Shown here: one piece after another, positions 24,901-35,390 of the stretch
Position numbering within the stretch: position 1 is the stretch's first letter
Layout: each line of letters opens with the position of its first letter
Source: Nomia melanderi
Lineage: Eukaryota; Arthropoda; Insecta; Hymenoptera; Halictidae
DNA length: 64,000 nucleotides
Assembly: GCF_051020985.1 (NCBI RefSeq)
Contig: NC_135001.1
Coordinates: forward strand, 12,331,896-12,395,895
Direction of reading: 5' to 3'
Program-made: the position numbers and the translations under genes
The notes under the pieces: generated by a model
The model's input: the letters and a program-made list of their open reading frames with translations, nothing else
What the model was told of the DNA's origin: nothing
The model's database searches: none

Positions 24901-27900
24901 AGTTTACAAGACACCCTGTATAGTGAACAATGTGAGATGCAACTTTTTACTTAATATATTCGCCTTGAATGCAACGCGCGGACAGAAAGAATATCGTGCA
25001 ACGATTTGAGCGGGAGTTTTTCGAAAATGATACAGTTGTTGGAACTTTAGATGACAACTTCGTGATAAGCTGCGCATATTTCGTTGGGTACGTGACTGTC
25101 GCGCGCCTGAATGACCTACGTGATGCACAGCTCGGTCGGTTGGGTTGCCGCTCTTTTGGGCGGATTTTGAACACTAATTGTAAAATCATCGAACAGTCGA
25201 TTTACTTTTTCAAATTTTTGTATGGAGACTTTAAGAGTGCAGCTGTTGAGATTTCAATTGACTTCTGATTCAATTTGCGTATTATCAAATCAATTTCTTT
25301 AGTGATTTCTCAGAGAAGCATTTGTTATCCTGTTAGTAATTGGGAAAGAAGAATTTAGGAATGGGCCAATTTGACTCATTTGGTAGTTATAGTGTTTTAA
25401 GTATTTATTAGGTAACAGAAAAGATCCGTGCAGTTTTCTTGTTAGCAATGAATTTAGTCCAATTACAATGTTTATTTTACCAGTTTAATGAATGAAATTG
25501 GTATTAGCAGCAAGATACGTTTATGCAGTTGATATCAAATAAAATATAATTATTTTACAAAAACGTTCTATGTGTTTAAATTTTGATTTATGAACCTGCA
25601 CGAACCTTTTCCAGCCCCCAATATAATTAAAGAACGAAATTGAAAATTCAATTCTTTTTATTCACAATTTACATCTTTTATTAGTACAAAGACTTTTAAT
25701 TCTTAACTCTTTTTTCACTTATTATCGAACATCTATATATCTAATTTCGTATTGTTTCTGCTATTGTTAGAATTAAAAATGTTTTCTATAAAACTATACA
25801 ATTAAAGTTAAAATACAGAGGAGTACAAAGCGTGTTGCTCTCACCAAAGCCTCTACATCACCATATTCGCTCATATTCCAATTAAAATAGTGGATTGATT
25901 GAAAGTTATCTTATTTGCCAAAAAAAAAGGAAAACGGAGATAAAAGTTGCATAAAGTTTATTCAATTACTGTTTATTAATCTGTTTAAGTATTCCATCTT
26001 ATTACTTTTGTATGCGGAATATTTAGAAGAATTGATTTGTGTAAAGAAAATATGTAGTCTTATTTGAACAAAATGGGCTCATTTGCGTACTTGAAGAAAA
26101 TACAATTTTTTCTTATTTTCGATTGTATTCGAGATATAACTTGGCCCAATTGCGTGACTCACCTTGCACAATCGAGATTCTACTGTATAAACAATGAGGT
26201 GGTATAGTACCTTCGACCGCTGATTGTGGTACGCAGTCGCTGACCTTTCGGATTATTACTGCTTTCTTTTTCTTTATAATCCCCCCTGTAAGCATGCCCG
26301 AACGAAAAAAACGCCTAATCACATGGGCGGGCCTGCTAGCATCTCCATAATAGTTAATCCTTCTTACCTGAGCTTATGTTAAGAACTCGATGGATTTAAC
26401 GTCGTCATCTTAATTCCATCTATATCACAATCTAATTAGATTATAATCAATGCGTCCACGTGTGCGGTCAAGACTAACAAGAGAGGCCAAAATTTCTCAA
26501 AATGCTTTCAAAACGAAGTTGTGGTAAAGATACAATATGAAAATTATTATATATTTCTAAAGAATTAATAAATAGAACCACAAGGTTTGAATCTCGTGTT
26601 GAATTTTCGAATACTACATCAGTTTTTAACACTGGGTTTATGGATGTTTATTGTACAGTTTATTCTATTGGTCTTAGAAAAATTGATGTTCATTCATTTA
26701 GATTTTTGAAGTTAGAAGTTTATAGATATACAAGTAAAATACATATTTGTGTTATTGTATTAATAAAAATTGACGTAAACATTGATTAAATAATGTTCAT
26801 AAAATTCAATATGCGTCAAAGTTCTTAGATATTCTCCAGCAGAAATTGAAACTGTTGTTGTATCTTTAATTACTTAGGAAAACATGAATCGTATAAAAAT
26901 TCCTATATATTCTTTAAAAACTGACAAATTCACAAAGCCACAAAGATTTGTCACAACATTTGCTGTCATCGGAACAATTTCCAAACGCAGCGTCATTTTC
27001 AGAAATCGGATCAAAGGAACCTCTTCAAACGACCTGACCCTATTTTCTGTATACTTTTCAACAGAAACTGCAATACAAATCGTTCGTGCTTATCGAACCA
27101 AATGTACAACTAAAATATTCAAAATTCAAATAATTTGAGAACATGCGCCTCTATTCTTCTAAAAGAATCGCAGCTGCGATATGTTCTCCGTGAACAGTCC
27201 CAAAATGGCCAATTAAACTATAAAATGGGGCAAAAATCAATATTACTTGAAAACTTACCTTCTGTTTTGCTACCAAATGATCTTTGAAAATAACTTTCTT
27301 TAACAATGTATAACTCCTAAACTTTTATATATTTTGACTTCAAAAAGATTCGTAATATAGCTAAATATTAGCAAATATATACGTAACAAATCAGTGAATA
27401 GTAGCATCCAACTTTAAAAAGAAACTTCCCAAAGTAAGTCTAAAAATTGTCGTTTCAAATGAAAATACTCGGTTAGTCCTTTGCCCTATGATTTCTTTCA
27501 CAATTGTGCTCGATAAGACTACGTAATCATTAATAATTTAGTAGGAAAAGAAAAAATGAACGCAAAAGTCAATATTCCAGAAAATCAATATAGTCTAGAA
27601 TATTCTAATGCCTTGAACGTTTATTCAAAATACACGTACACGCACAATCGCGCCGTTTATTCATTTGTTCATCTATTCACAGTCACACTCGCTCATCAGT
27701 ACACCCATTTCCACATATTTTCGTCCCATTTTGTCCGAAAATCGGCCATTTGTCTAACAGCAAACGCGGAAAAACGAAGCATTCGATAGAAAGTGACATA
27801 GAACGACTGATATAGGACGCGGCGCGGCGGCGGCGGCGGCCGGTGCGCCACTTTCTTTTCACGTGGGTTGAGAAAAAATGTCCCGACGCCACCCTTTAAT

Positions 27901-29811
27901 CTGGCCACCTTGATATCGCCGCGATCCACGTTGAAATAATACCTCGCCGGTGGCGCGGCGTGAATCAATTCACTCCCGTGTGGATGGAAAACGCGTTACA
28001 CGGTCACGGTGCTGTGTGCCTGGAATCTAATCTGGATACTGGCTCTTAGTCGTGACTTAAGGGGTTGTTGCGTCGATAGCAGAGGGTAGATTAGCGAGAA
28101 TAATGCGAGTTTATATTGGCCGGGATTATTTTATCGTGCGTGGACCTTTATTCGGCTAATCTATTGTCATTATTATACCGTACACTTCGGAATGAGTTTC
28201 TTAAAAATGTCGGAAATTACGCGTGGAATTCGACGACGTTTATTGACGAAGCTGATACGCCGAAGGAGTTAACGGCAGTATTGAAAAGATGGTAGGCGCT
28301 TCTTTGAGAAATTACTAAAGAAATTGATTTAGTGATGTCTAGATTGAAATGTAAGTCAATTGAAATTTCAATAGATGCATCTTTGAGGTTACTATACAAA
28401 AATTTGGGAAAATCAATTTGACTGCTCGGTAGTTCTAGTGTTAAAAAAGGAGAAGTTTTATTAGAAAACAGAAATGCTATTGATATTGTTAAATTACCTG
28501 TTTACATTAGTGTTACTCTCATTGTCTTATGCAATAGCAATAGCATTATTAACCAAAGAATCATTTCCTTATAATATAATTCTAGTCCTTTACAGACCTC
28601 TTTATAACCTAATCAACGGTGACTTCAAGAAAGCTTATCACGCACTTTACCACGTTTATTGTAAAACCAGGTGTCATTCGAAAATAATTTTCATTTATTA
28701 CTACCATTCGCTATTGTCGGACTGCTTCCTGTCAGTCTTCCTTGACTGGCCTATAGAGTATCGCCATTACCGCAGCAATGCGACGACAGTTCCGGATACT
28801 AACAGAACTGCCGTATAATCTTTAGAGTTTCTGAAAAATCCAATTACAGAGTCGAGCATGAAGACCTTTCGGCCTTGATGGAAGTTCCGCGCGAAGGAAT
28901 ACCACGGAGTACCATTCAGTGATTTGTCATGGGCATGTAGGGCTAGAACGGAGGGGCGAGGAGAACGATTCAGAAATTAGACACACCGTTGGCAGGGGTA
29001 CGCCGGGGAAAAAGAGGCCAGGAGTGTTTTGAAAAATATCTTCGATCGGGTTCCCACGACACGATTTTGTCTCGCAGCGCGAACAAACAGCTATAAATTA
29101 TCGAAGTTGCGCGAGTCATTTTTGCCGGAATTCAATGGGGATAAATAACTGACGGTTATACCTTTCTCCTCGCAGCACACGCTGCGCCGTGGCGTACCGT
29201 TTCGATTTTACAAATTGGAACATTTTTGAAAAATTTCGTTTACGTTATTTTGTATTTATTCAACAAATTGTGATATACATAAACCAAAATGATTTTAAAA
29301 ATAAATAGTTTCACTTGAATACTATAATGAATACTAGAAAGAAATTACATATTAATCATATTAATCCCTCATAGCTGTAGCGTTAAAAATATTTTATTAT
29401 TGCATTTGTGTCATTTTGTGTCAGTTAGAAAATTGATATAAAATATTTCTTGTGGATACACTTAACGTTGATGATAATGTTAATGTAGTTTATTAATGTA
29501 GACAGCAGGTATGATTGAGTAATACAGAATGCGGGAAAATATTTTTCATGAATATTATTTACTTTTAAAGGAACTATCTTGATTAAGAAGAATTTATAGG
29601 ATGTTATTGCAATTAAGAAAATGGAGGATATGGGTTTCATAATTTTTTTGGAGTTTTATTTTAATAACTGATTTGAAGGATAGATTAAAGAAAATTGAAG
29701 TTGATCATTTTATTAGAAAAAAGATACTTACATCCATGTTCCAGGTGTCGTCGATGCTGCGTCGATGATTATTAGTCGTAAAATAATCAGTAGTGCGTAA
29801 TACATCGCCAT
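18915..29811 (-). CDS. Wnt5: Wnt5 secreted signalling protein
   Basis: Secreted lipid-modified ligand. In insects Wnt5 acts largely through the Ryk-type receptor Derailed and non-canonical routes in axon guidance and tissue patterning. Seven coding exons in transcript order: 29811-29732, 21375-21110, 20977-20797, 20141-20030, 19902-19800, 19424-19257 and 19102-18915. All junctions are GT-AG with matching phases, giving 365 residues, typical of Wnts and much shorter than fly Wnt5. Residues 1 to about 19 form a signal peptide (MAMYYALLIILRLIIIDAAS). Landmarks are GLSQGQEKLCQL, CQHQFRDRRWNCST, the ASRETAFVHAITAAGVV segment, the WGGCGDN block, FVDVRERERSFKRGS, MNLHNNEAGRR and CKCHGVSGSC (223-232; Ser229 is the expected acylation site). 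The C-terminal cysteine knot has GMDGCNLLCCGRGYN, CECKFHWCCFVDCKTC and the terminal CK. Wnt5 is chosen over other Wnts because RERER...MNLHNNEAGRR, LVYLDDSPNYC and TSSGMDGC match Wnt5 best. Confidence 0.93.
19556..19674. mobile_element. Short TACAGGGTGT inverted-repeat element in Wnt5 intron
   Basis: 119 bp between coding exons 5 and 6. It starts TACAGGGTGTGTAAAAAAAG and ends ...AATACCCTGTA, with TA duplicated at the edges. Such TACAGGGTGT ends are widespread in small insect DNA elements. There is no open frame. Confidence 0.55.
21490..21714 (+). mobile_element. TTAA MITE, family A copy 1
   Basis: 225 bp from TTAATACTAGATCTACCGAG to GGTAGTTTTAGTATTAA, with near-perfect inverse ends. The interior has GAGAAACGCTTGTATCTTCT then AAAAGAAGAAATCAAGAATA, recurring in the other A copies. 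Its right TTAA is also the left TTAA of the next element. Confidence 0.75.
21711..21871 (+). mobile_element. TTAA MITE, family E copy 1
   Basis: Starts TTAACACCAGAACTATCGCA and ends CTCGGTAGTTCTAGCGTTAA. The interior (TTTCACAATTATTGATATCT, AAGGTGTTAAATAT, ATATTAATCATATTAAAC) matches the element nested at 53293-53517 but is shorter, through internal deletion. It abuts family A copy 1 through one shared TTAA. Confidence 0.7.
22078..22250 (+). mobile_element. TTAA element, family F copy 2 (one end)
   Basis: Left end TTAACACGTTTGCTGCCACT followed by GGTCACCGATGACCGGAGCT, which is the inverse of the right end of family F copy 3. The interior matches copy 1 (GACTTGAAAACAATTATAA; ATGAAAATGTTCAATA). 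The right terminus is not recognisable. Confidence 0.55.
23977..24022. repeat. Trinucleotide repeat (ACT/AAT)
   Basis: ACT repeats run into AAT repeats within Wnt5 intron 1. Confidence 0.8.
24295..24922. mobile_element. TACAGGGTGTT element with nested TTAA element
   Basis: Left end TATACAGGGTGTTCTGAAAC; right end is the inverse, ACACCCTGTATA. The 630 bp between hold the 241 bp family F copy at 24398-24638, so the host element was about 390 bp. No transposase frame is seen. Confidence 0.5.
24398..24638 (+). mobile_element. TTAA MITE, family F copy 3 (nested)
   Basis: 241 bp from TTAACATTTTGACTGCCACG to CGTGGCAGTCAACGTGTTAA, imperfect inverted termini of about 20 bp. It sits inside the TACAGGGTGTT element. 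Confidence 0.7.
25168..25400 (+). mobile_element. TTAA MITE, family A copy 2
   Basis: Decayed left end (TTGAACACTAATTG). Clear interior: GAGATTTCAATTGACTTCTG, AAATCAATTTCTTTAGTGAT, CAGAGAAGCATTTG. The right end is TTTGGTAGTTATAGTGTTTTAA. Confidence 0.65.
26626..26825 (+). mobile_element. TTAA element, family B copy 1
   Basis: Left end TTAACACTGGGTTTATGGAT, then TTATTGTACAGTTTATTCTA, AAAAATTGATGTTCATTCAT and, near the right side, TAATGTTCATAAAATTCAAT. The right terminus is decayed. No nested insert is present, so it records an uninterrupted form. Confidence 0.65.
27475..27560 (+). repeat. Repeat G, copy near 27.5 kb
   Basis: CCTTTGCCCTATGATTTCTT followed by TTAATAATTTAGTAGGAAAAG resembles 45325-45385 (CCATTGCCCTATGGTTTATT) and 45868-45930 (TCTTATCTTGTGGTTTATTT). 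Boundaries are undefined. Confidence 0.4.
27790..28110. other. GC-rich patch with (CGG)n in Wnt5 intron 1
   Basis: A clear jump in GC content and CpG frequency, including a CGG repeat at 27819-27841. Overlapping open frames on the minus strand (27683-27968) are a by-product of base composition. It may be an intronic regulatory element or promoter. Confidence 0.4.
28290..28444 (-). mobile_element. TTAA MITE, family A copy 3 (inverted, truncated)
   Basis: Ends TGCTCGGTAGTTCTAGTGTTAA. The interior is the inverse of the A consensus (CTTCTTTGAGAAATTACTAA, AAATTGATTTAGTGATGTCT). The far terminus is degraded. Confidence 0.65.
29230..29386 (+). mobile_element. TTAA element, family E copy 3
   Basis: Contains AAAATAAATAGTTTCACTTG, ACATATTAATCATATTAA and the end TAGCTGTAGCGTTAA, shared with the other E copies. 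The left end is decayed. Confidence 0.5.
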
Positions 29812-29830
29812 CTTTGCCTGAAAACAAATT
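29812..29830 (-). other. Splice-acceptor-like sequence before the Wnt5 ATG
   Basis: On the minus strand the start codon is preceded by TTTGTTTTCAG/GCAAAG, a strong polypyrimidine-AG acceptor six bases before ATG. It implies that the Wnt5 5' UTR starts in one or more upstream exons at higher coordinates. A transcript would be needed to prove it. Confidence 0.5.
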
Positions 29831-30272
29831 TCACGAGCGATGATCAATTTTTGTCGATTATTTTGAATAACTTTTCATTTGGTTTTACGATGAAATATTT
29901 TGTAAGTAATATTACTAACTAGAATTCAGGGTAAAAAATTCTAAATAATCTTCCTAACTTTGAAATATCATATACATTCGTGTAAATGTTATATTATAAT
30001 GTATGACCACTAAGAATTGTAGTATATAATATTTTCAAAAATAAAAGAAATTAAATTTCTAGTTTCACTTGTAAAATGTCAAAGCTAATATACACATTAG
30101 GTCAAATAAAATCTGAAAGTTCGTAAATAAAATTTATTTTATCAAATATTAACATAAAAAACTACGTTAATAGGTAAATAGCAACATTTTAATAATATAT
30201 GATTATTATAATGGCACTAAATCAATAAAATTTCCATAAGACGTACTTTAAATACCCAAAACGATTTCACAC

Positions 30273-30301
30273 AATAACAACAACAACAACAACAACAATA
30301 A
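30273..30301. repeat. (CAA)n microsatellite
   Basis: About eight CAA/ACA units upstream of Wnt5. Confidence 0.8.
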
Positions 30302-30865
30302 AACTAAACATTACCATAAATACCAAGTTCATATCATTCAGACAATAATCAACTACATCCAAAATTGTCCAACTCCTCAAATACGAGGACACTTTAATCC
30401 CGAAAAAGTCAACCTCCTAAAACCAATGCCAACAACGAAAACAACAATAAATCTAAACATCACGATAAATACCAGGTTCACATCGACCAGACTATAATCA
30501 GGTTCACTCAAAATTGTTCAATTCCCTTCAACTACCACAACGATAAAACAAAACTCCCAAGGGACGCACAACTTTGAATACTCAATAGACCCAGGCTAAC
30601 CGCTTCGATAAAGAAAAAGCATATTCGCGCGACCCGTCACATAAGTACCTACACACGTATACCCTATGTTTTGCGACGCGAGCGAAACAGCGAAACGCAG
30701 AAGAATAGCGTTTCAGAAGGTAAATCGGAACGGCAACGTTAAGTGCCTCACCCGGTATACATAACCAGTACCTGAGCGTACATAAGGTACCAGCCGTATA
30801 CCAGTTCTGTGGGCAGCAAGCACGCCGAGGACTCGGCTCAGAACGAAAGACACCTAAGTCCAGGC

Positions 30866-31052
30866 GATTATGGTACATCGATTCGACATTACACCTTGCT
30901 TGCTCCTGAAGCGACTCGCCGTGGCTCCTCGGTTCTTGCTCTCGAGGCGCGGCGCGTCGAGGCTGCACGGACTGGTTAATAGAAACTACGGTGCTGAGTT
31001 ACGAGTCGCAAACTCTATAACTTTTCATTTTCCGCCGCACGGCGTTACACCG
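30866..31052 (+). repeat. Duplicated non-coding block, copy 1
   Basis: Collinear with 32826-32990. Matches include ATTATGGTACATCGATTC, TTACACCTTGC, GACTGGTTA and TATAACTTTTCATTTTCCGCC (slightly altered in copy 2). No inverted termini are visible. It is CpG-rich. Confidence 0.6.
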
Positions 31053-31342
31053 GGGGCACATGAGGACTGCTGGGCCCCGATGACTAAAGGTACACGCCGC
31101 GAAACGCGTATTTATGCTTCGCGGATTTTCCATTTCTCCCCCATCCCCCTTTGGTTTTTGCTTCTCTTTTCAATGTCTTCTCTCTCCGTGCTCGTATCAG
31201 CCGTCAGCGATATCGGATCGACGCACAGTGTCGCCGCCTCTGGACAAAACCCAAAAATTCGATTACTCGCATAACGAAATTGAAGATTACCAATTTGTTG
31301 CCAAGTAGTTTCTGCTATAAAGAGTGATTTTTATTTTCGAAA

Positions 31343-31626
31343 TTAACACGTTACACGCGGGCTCCGCGATATTGCGGGATTGTTTTTCAGTCAGTATTCA
31401 CGTCTTACGCATTGATGTTTATTTATCAATTAAAAATTTCGGTATTGTTGGATCGTTGGTTTCTGTTGATGTGTATATGACGAATGTTCAATCAAAGTAT
31501 ACTATTTTATCAAGATTTATAAGGTTTTTAATATTTTCTTTCACTGCCCATTCTTCAGAGACAAGCAAGTAAGGCCAGCATTCAGGCTTTCAGCGGCTGA
31601 TATTTAACCGGCGTGCAATGTGTTAA
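31343..31626. mobile_element. TTAA MITE, family H
   Basis: 284 bp from TTAACACGTTACACGCGGGC to ACCGGCGTGCAATGTGTTAA, inverse termini of about 17 bp with TTAA on both sides. Only one copy is seen in this window. Confidence 0.6.
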
Positions 31627-32825
31627 TGAATAATGACCACTCTTTAACAGGTTCAAAGATTGCCCTACCGATATTGCAGGCTTTCCACGTATTTATATTT
31701 TTACCTTGTACTTATTTTTAAATCTATTACAGATTTTTAGCAATCGGATATAATCTCCGAAGCATATAGAACTCACTTCGCTAGGACGAATCGAACTGCA
31801 TCCCTTCCGTTTACGCGGTGGTTTATTTACGCGAGTTTCTTATCAAGTTGGCGCATGTGAAATGTCGGATTTTTCTTATTCGTGAGTGTTTGTATTCCTA
31901 TCGTTGTTATGCATTTGATCTTCATATAATTCTCTTCTATTTATTCTCTTTCTTTGCGGCGTGTGCGTTCTGCGCATTTCTACAGTTCCAGATCTCTTGA
32001 AAATGTATAAAAGTCTGCAGCCTAATTGTAATCCTACTTATACGTGGTAGTATTTATACGCGATCGAAATTTGGTGAAATCGAATGTAATTTACTTTCGT
32101 TTTCTGATATGCCGTTATTATTATTCTTTCGTTAAATTACTATAATAAATATTATCTTAATACTATATATCTTTCAAGCTAATACCAGCTTTTCTTTCCA
32201 ACGTTTTGTTTTCTCTTGCACCGATAGACTCTATTTATGCCATTGAAAATCGTGTGAAACGAATCCGTGTACTTAGAAAGTGTAAATGGAGGGACGGATG
32301 GATTCGCGAGATCAATTCTTTACCGTACAATGTCGCATCAAACTCCGTGAAGAAGTTGTCGAACGTAAGTTACAAAAATGAAATGTCACTCGATTAGTTT
32401 GCGTTCAAATTGAATATTATTTTTCTACTATTAATTGCTGTGTTCTGGAGAAAATGTGGATATAAATGAATTTGGTATTTCTCTTTGTCTTGTGGTACAA
32501 TTACGAAAGAAGTCAATTCATGCAAAATGATTAAACTGAATTTTGAATTAAAATTTTAAGAAGGGCCTGTTAACACCTCGAAAACTTAAAAACAGTTTTA
32601 AGTTAAAATTTTAAAAAGGTGCCTATTAACACCTTTATTAAAAATAATATTAATTCCCATCGGTTCGAATTATTCGAAGCACTATCTAACCAGGAAGCGA
32701 AATCACCTCAGCCCATTTGTAAAAGGAAAAAGAATCCCTGTTCGAGGAAGTTAACTCGTCTTCCGCGGTTAACAGATTAAAGGAACATGAAGCATCACCG
32801 TGCAGGTAAATCTAAAACTTCGGGC

Positions 32826-32990
32826 CATTATGGCGCATCGATTCCTGCGTTACACCTTGCCCTGCCACGATGGGTGGCTGCTCCTTTCAGGTTTACCTGC
32901 TGCGACTGGTTAGTATGTAGGTATACGCCGGCGCAGCGGAGCAACGAATCGTAAATTTTGTAACTTTTGATCTCCGTCCTGTTTTCATTT
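32826..32990 (+). repeat. Duplicated non-coding block, copy 2
   Basis: Second copy of the block at 30866-31052, with CATTATGGCGCATCGATTCC, GTTACACCTTGC, TGCGACTGGTTAGTA and GTAACTTTTGATCTCCGTCC in the same order. Confidence 0.6.
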
Positions 32991-34180
32991 CGACGAGGTG
33001 ACCACGCAACAAATTTGATACGCTTGATAGCGGCTGCTTTTTTGTGGGAAGGAGGCGACCCTTCGTCGATCATTCTCTTTCGGGAAAAATACTAGGGCGA
33101 CTACTTTAAATATTCGCATGAATCCATGAACATAATGAATTTCTTACCTTTTATAAACTCGTGAAAATAATAAATGCGTAGGAAAAATTTAACGAGGCAA
33201 TAAATAGAGGAGTTGAAAACTGTTTTAATTCCGATTGTACTACTTACTTAATAACACGATTAACAGCATGCTTTGGTAGTTGAAAGGAATTTGAAAATTA
33301 AACTAATTAGAAAAACCGGAAATTTCAGTATTAATAAATGAATATGATCGTACTACATTTTTTTGAATGCATAACATAAATAGTTTTACCTTTCTCAGTA
33401 TTTTCTTGAGTTTTCCGTATTTTAAAATAGTTTTTGCAAAATTTCTAAGACGCATGTATGCAAAATGTCTAAGACTTTCATATTTATTATAAAATTGAAT
33501 GTGAAGAAATTGCGATTTCAACTTTGCTTTGAAGTTATTAACAATTAATGATCTTTATGAATTATGACGGTACAGGAATAGCGGTACACGTGAGGTAGGT
33601 CAGTATAAGCGAGGATAGTGGCATATCGTGTAATAAATTAACAAGGTATGTTCGATAAATGACACACGTCTATTTTTATGTGACTTTGTACATAGAATGG
33701 TTTATTGGACCAAGCTAACAAAGTTATCGTACTCGATGGATGTTATTTTTACGGTTTTAGGGAGAAGCCACCCTATTTTAGGAGTTTAAAGCATAGATAT
33801 ATAAAATAGATTGAAAGAAACATTTATGAACAACCTTTTCATTTAATTTTTTGCACTTGAGAGGCGACTTTAGTCGCCATTTAATTCGATGTAGCCACAT
33901 TAAAAAGTTAAAAATTCTATATTAAAATTTGTACCATATACGAGTGCATGAAATATTTAAATAAAATGGTTTTGTTTCTTAATTTATGCAAGATTTTTCT
34001 TTATATTAGTTGCAAAAAATATCATCGGTTTCTCGTCGGAGTAATAAGCGTTTCTAATGAAAATTATTGTCGATTGCAAAGTCGTTGATAATAATCTTCC
34101 TTTATTCAAAAGCTGCAATTCTCACTAAACCAACATTTCCCAATGACCACATTAAACATAGCCGTACTCCTTTCAGACCG

Positions 34181-34962
34181 AAACGAGACAAAAGATAGCA
34201 ATCTACCATTCGCGGGGAAATCTTAACGACGAAACGGCCGGACATTTCGCGCGGAGCGTTAAATCAGCAGCGCGTTAGATCAAGAACGATTCGTTCGTGG
34301 CAGGACAGAAATCCGTCTACCGATAACCATTATATTATATAATGTAGCGAGCACGGACGATTCCGTAAGCTGGTTTCACCGCGGCCGGCTCAGTTCCGCC
34401 ATTGAGATATCCGAGCGCGCATCTGAAACACCCTGTATGTCCGCGTTTATCTAGCCCACGCGATCGGGCCAGAGTATTAGCCGGCATATAAAATGCATTT
34501 GTGATCACGACAGGAATGTAAATGGCGTGCTTCAGCACGTCTCTCGCCGGGGCCAGCCTCGAATTATCAGCAATAAAGTATCTCGCTGGCGTGTTGAACA
34601 AGACATGACCGGCGGTAGTGCAAGCACCGCTACATTTGTTGCTGAATGAGCCAGTCCCGGGGCCCCGATGATCGTCGATCCTCTCGGCGCAGCTGGATGA
34701 TACCACCGCTGCTTAATAATGAACGTAAAGGATCGTTGGTCCAATATTAAAGGTGCGCGTATGACGGTTCGCCCGGATGGCAAGGCACAGCCAATAAAAC
34801 GAGGGGACCGGCACGGTTTCAGGGAAACCCGGCTCCGGTGATAATTAGGTGCGATCCCGCGGGGACGTCGCGGGGTGGCCACTTCTCGCGTTAAACCCGT
34901 GAAAGATGCTTTACGCCGCGCGAAACGCGACTGGATGCGTTTTCTCGGTGAAAAATTATTAA
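34181..34962. other. CpG-rich patch upstream of Wnt5
   Basis: GC-rich DNA with frequent CpG. Long but unrecognisable minus-strand frames (34335-34882) overlap each other. A single TACAGGGTGT-type end (ACACCCTGTATG) occurs at about 34428. It may hold a promoter or an untranslated exon. Confidence 0.4.
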
Positions 34963-35390
34963 TTAACCCTTCCCAGGGTCATTCGTAATTTATGTTTAGA
35001 AGATTTTATACCAATTTTTACAATTATTTACAATATCATAGTTATACAGTGTATAAATACAAGGTGAGTGTTTTCTAAACTTCCTTCAACGAATTGTTAA
35101 TGTGTCACGTTCAATTGTGATTGAGCTGAATAACTTTGGTGCAAGTTTTAAAGTGGAGGGCAAGGGACACTTCAAATAGCAAAGGTTAATTTACCCTTTC
35201 ACGGTCTATTGTCAATTTATATTCAGAATATTTTGTACTATACTAATTTTTATAATTATTTACAATATCATAATTATATCGTGCATAAATGCAATGTTAG
35301 TGATTCCGGAATGATTCGAAATGAGTTATTCAAATGCCACGTTAAACTGTGACCGAATTAATTAACTTTGATACAAGTTTCAAAGTACTT
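34963..35390 (+). repeat. Tandem duplication, two units of about 220 bp
   Basis: Unit 1 (34963-35156) and unit 2 (35186-35390) run in the same direction. Both begin with TTAA and a CCCTT(C/T) motif, then share AATTTTTA(C/T)AATTATTTAC, AATATCATA, TGCATAAAT/TGTATAAAT, (T/A)CGTT(C/A)AA and AACTTTG. They differ by many substitutions, so the duplication is old. Confidence 0.7.

Larger units (their letters stand above)
21376..29731 (-). other. Long first coding intron of Wnt5
   Basis: 8.4 kb between the signal-peptide exon and the exon beginning INVGLQHFPQLE. It contains TTAA elements of families A (21490, 25168, about 28290), B (26626), E (21711, about 29230) and F (22078, 24398), a TACAGGGTGT element (24295-24922), a GC-rich patch (27790-28110) and simple repeats. 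None of the open frames inside resembles a known protein. It is a plausible home for Wnt5 enhancers. Confidence 0.8.
29831..34180. other. Non-coding region immediately upstream of Wnt5
   Basis: No convincing gene. The region has an AT-rich part with a (CAA)n repeat (30273-30301), a CpG-rich block (30600-31250), a TTAA element (31343-31626) and two diverged copies of one non-coding block (30866-31052 and 32826-32990). Overlapping open frames around 30.6-31.3 kb come from the high GC content. Confidence 0.55.

Noticed and set aside
24969..25268. 99-codon plus-strand frame in Wnt5 intron 1
   Set aside because: It runs into a family A MITE copy and overlaps minus-strand frames; no recognisable protein.
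27683..27968. Arg-rich minus-strand frames around a CGG repeat
   Set aside because: They arise from the GC-rich simple repeat; two frames overlap and neither resembles a protein family.
30582..31308. Overlapping frames on both strands upstream of Wnt5
   Set aside because: High GC content lowers stop frequency; no conserved motif, and part is duplicated non-coding sequence.
31780..31800. Possible tRNA B box (GAATCGAACTGCATCCC on plus)
   Set aside because: No matching A box, acceptor stem or anticodon arm could be folded around it.
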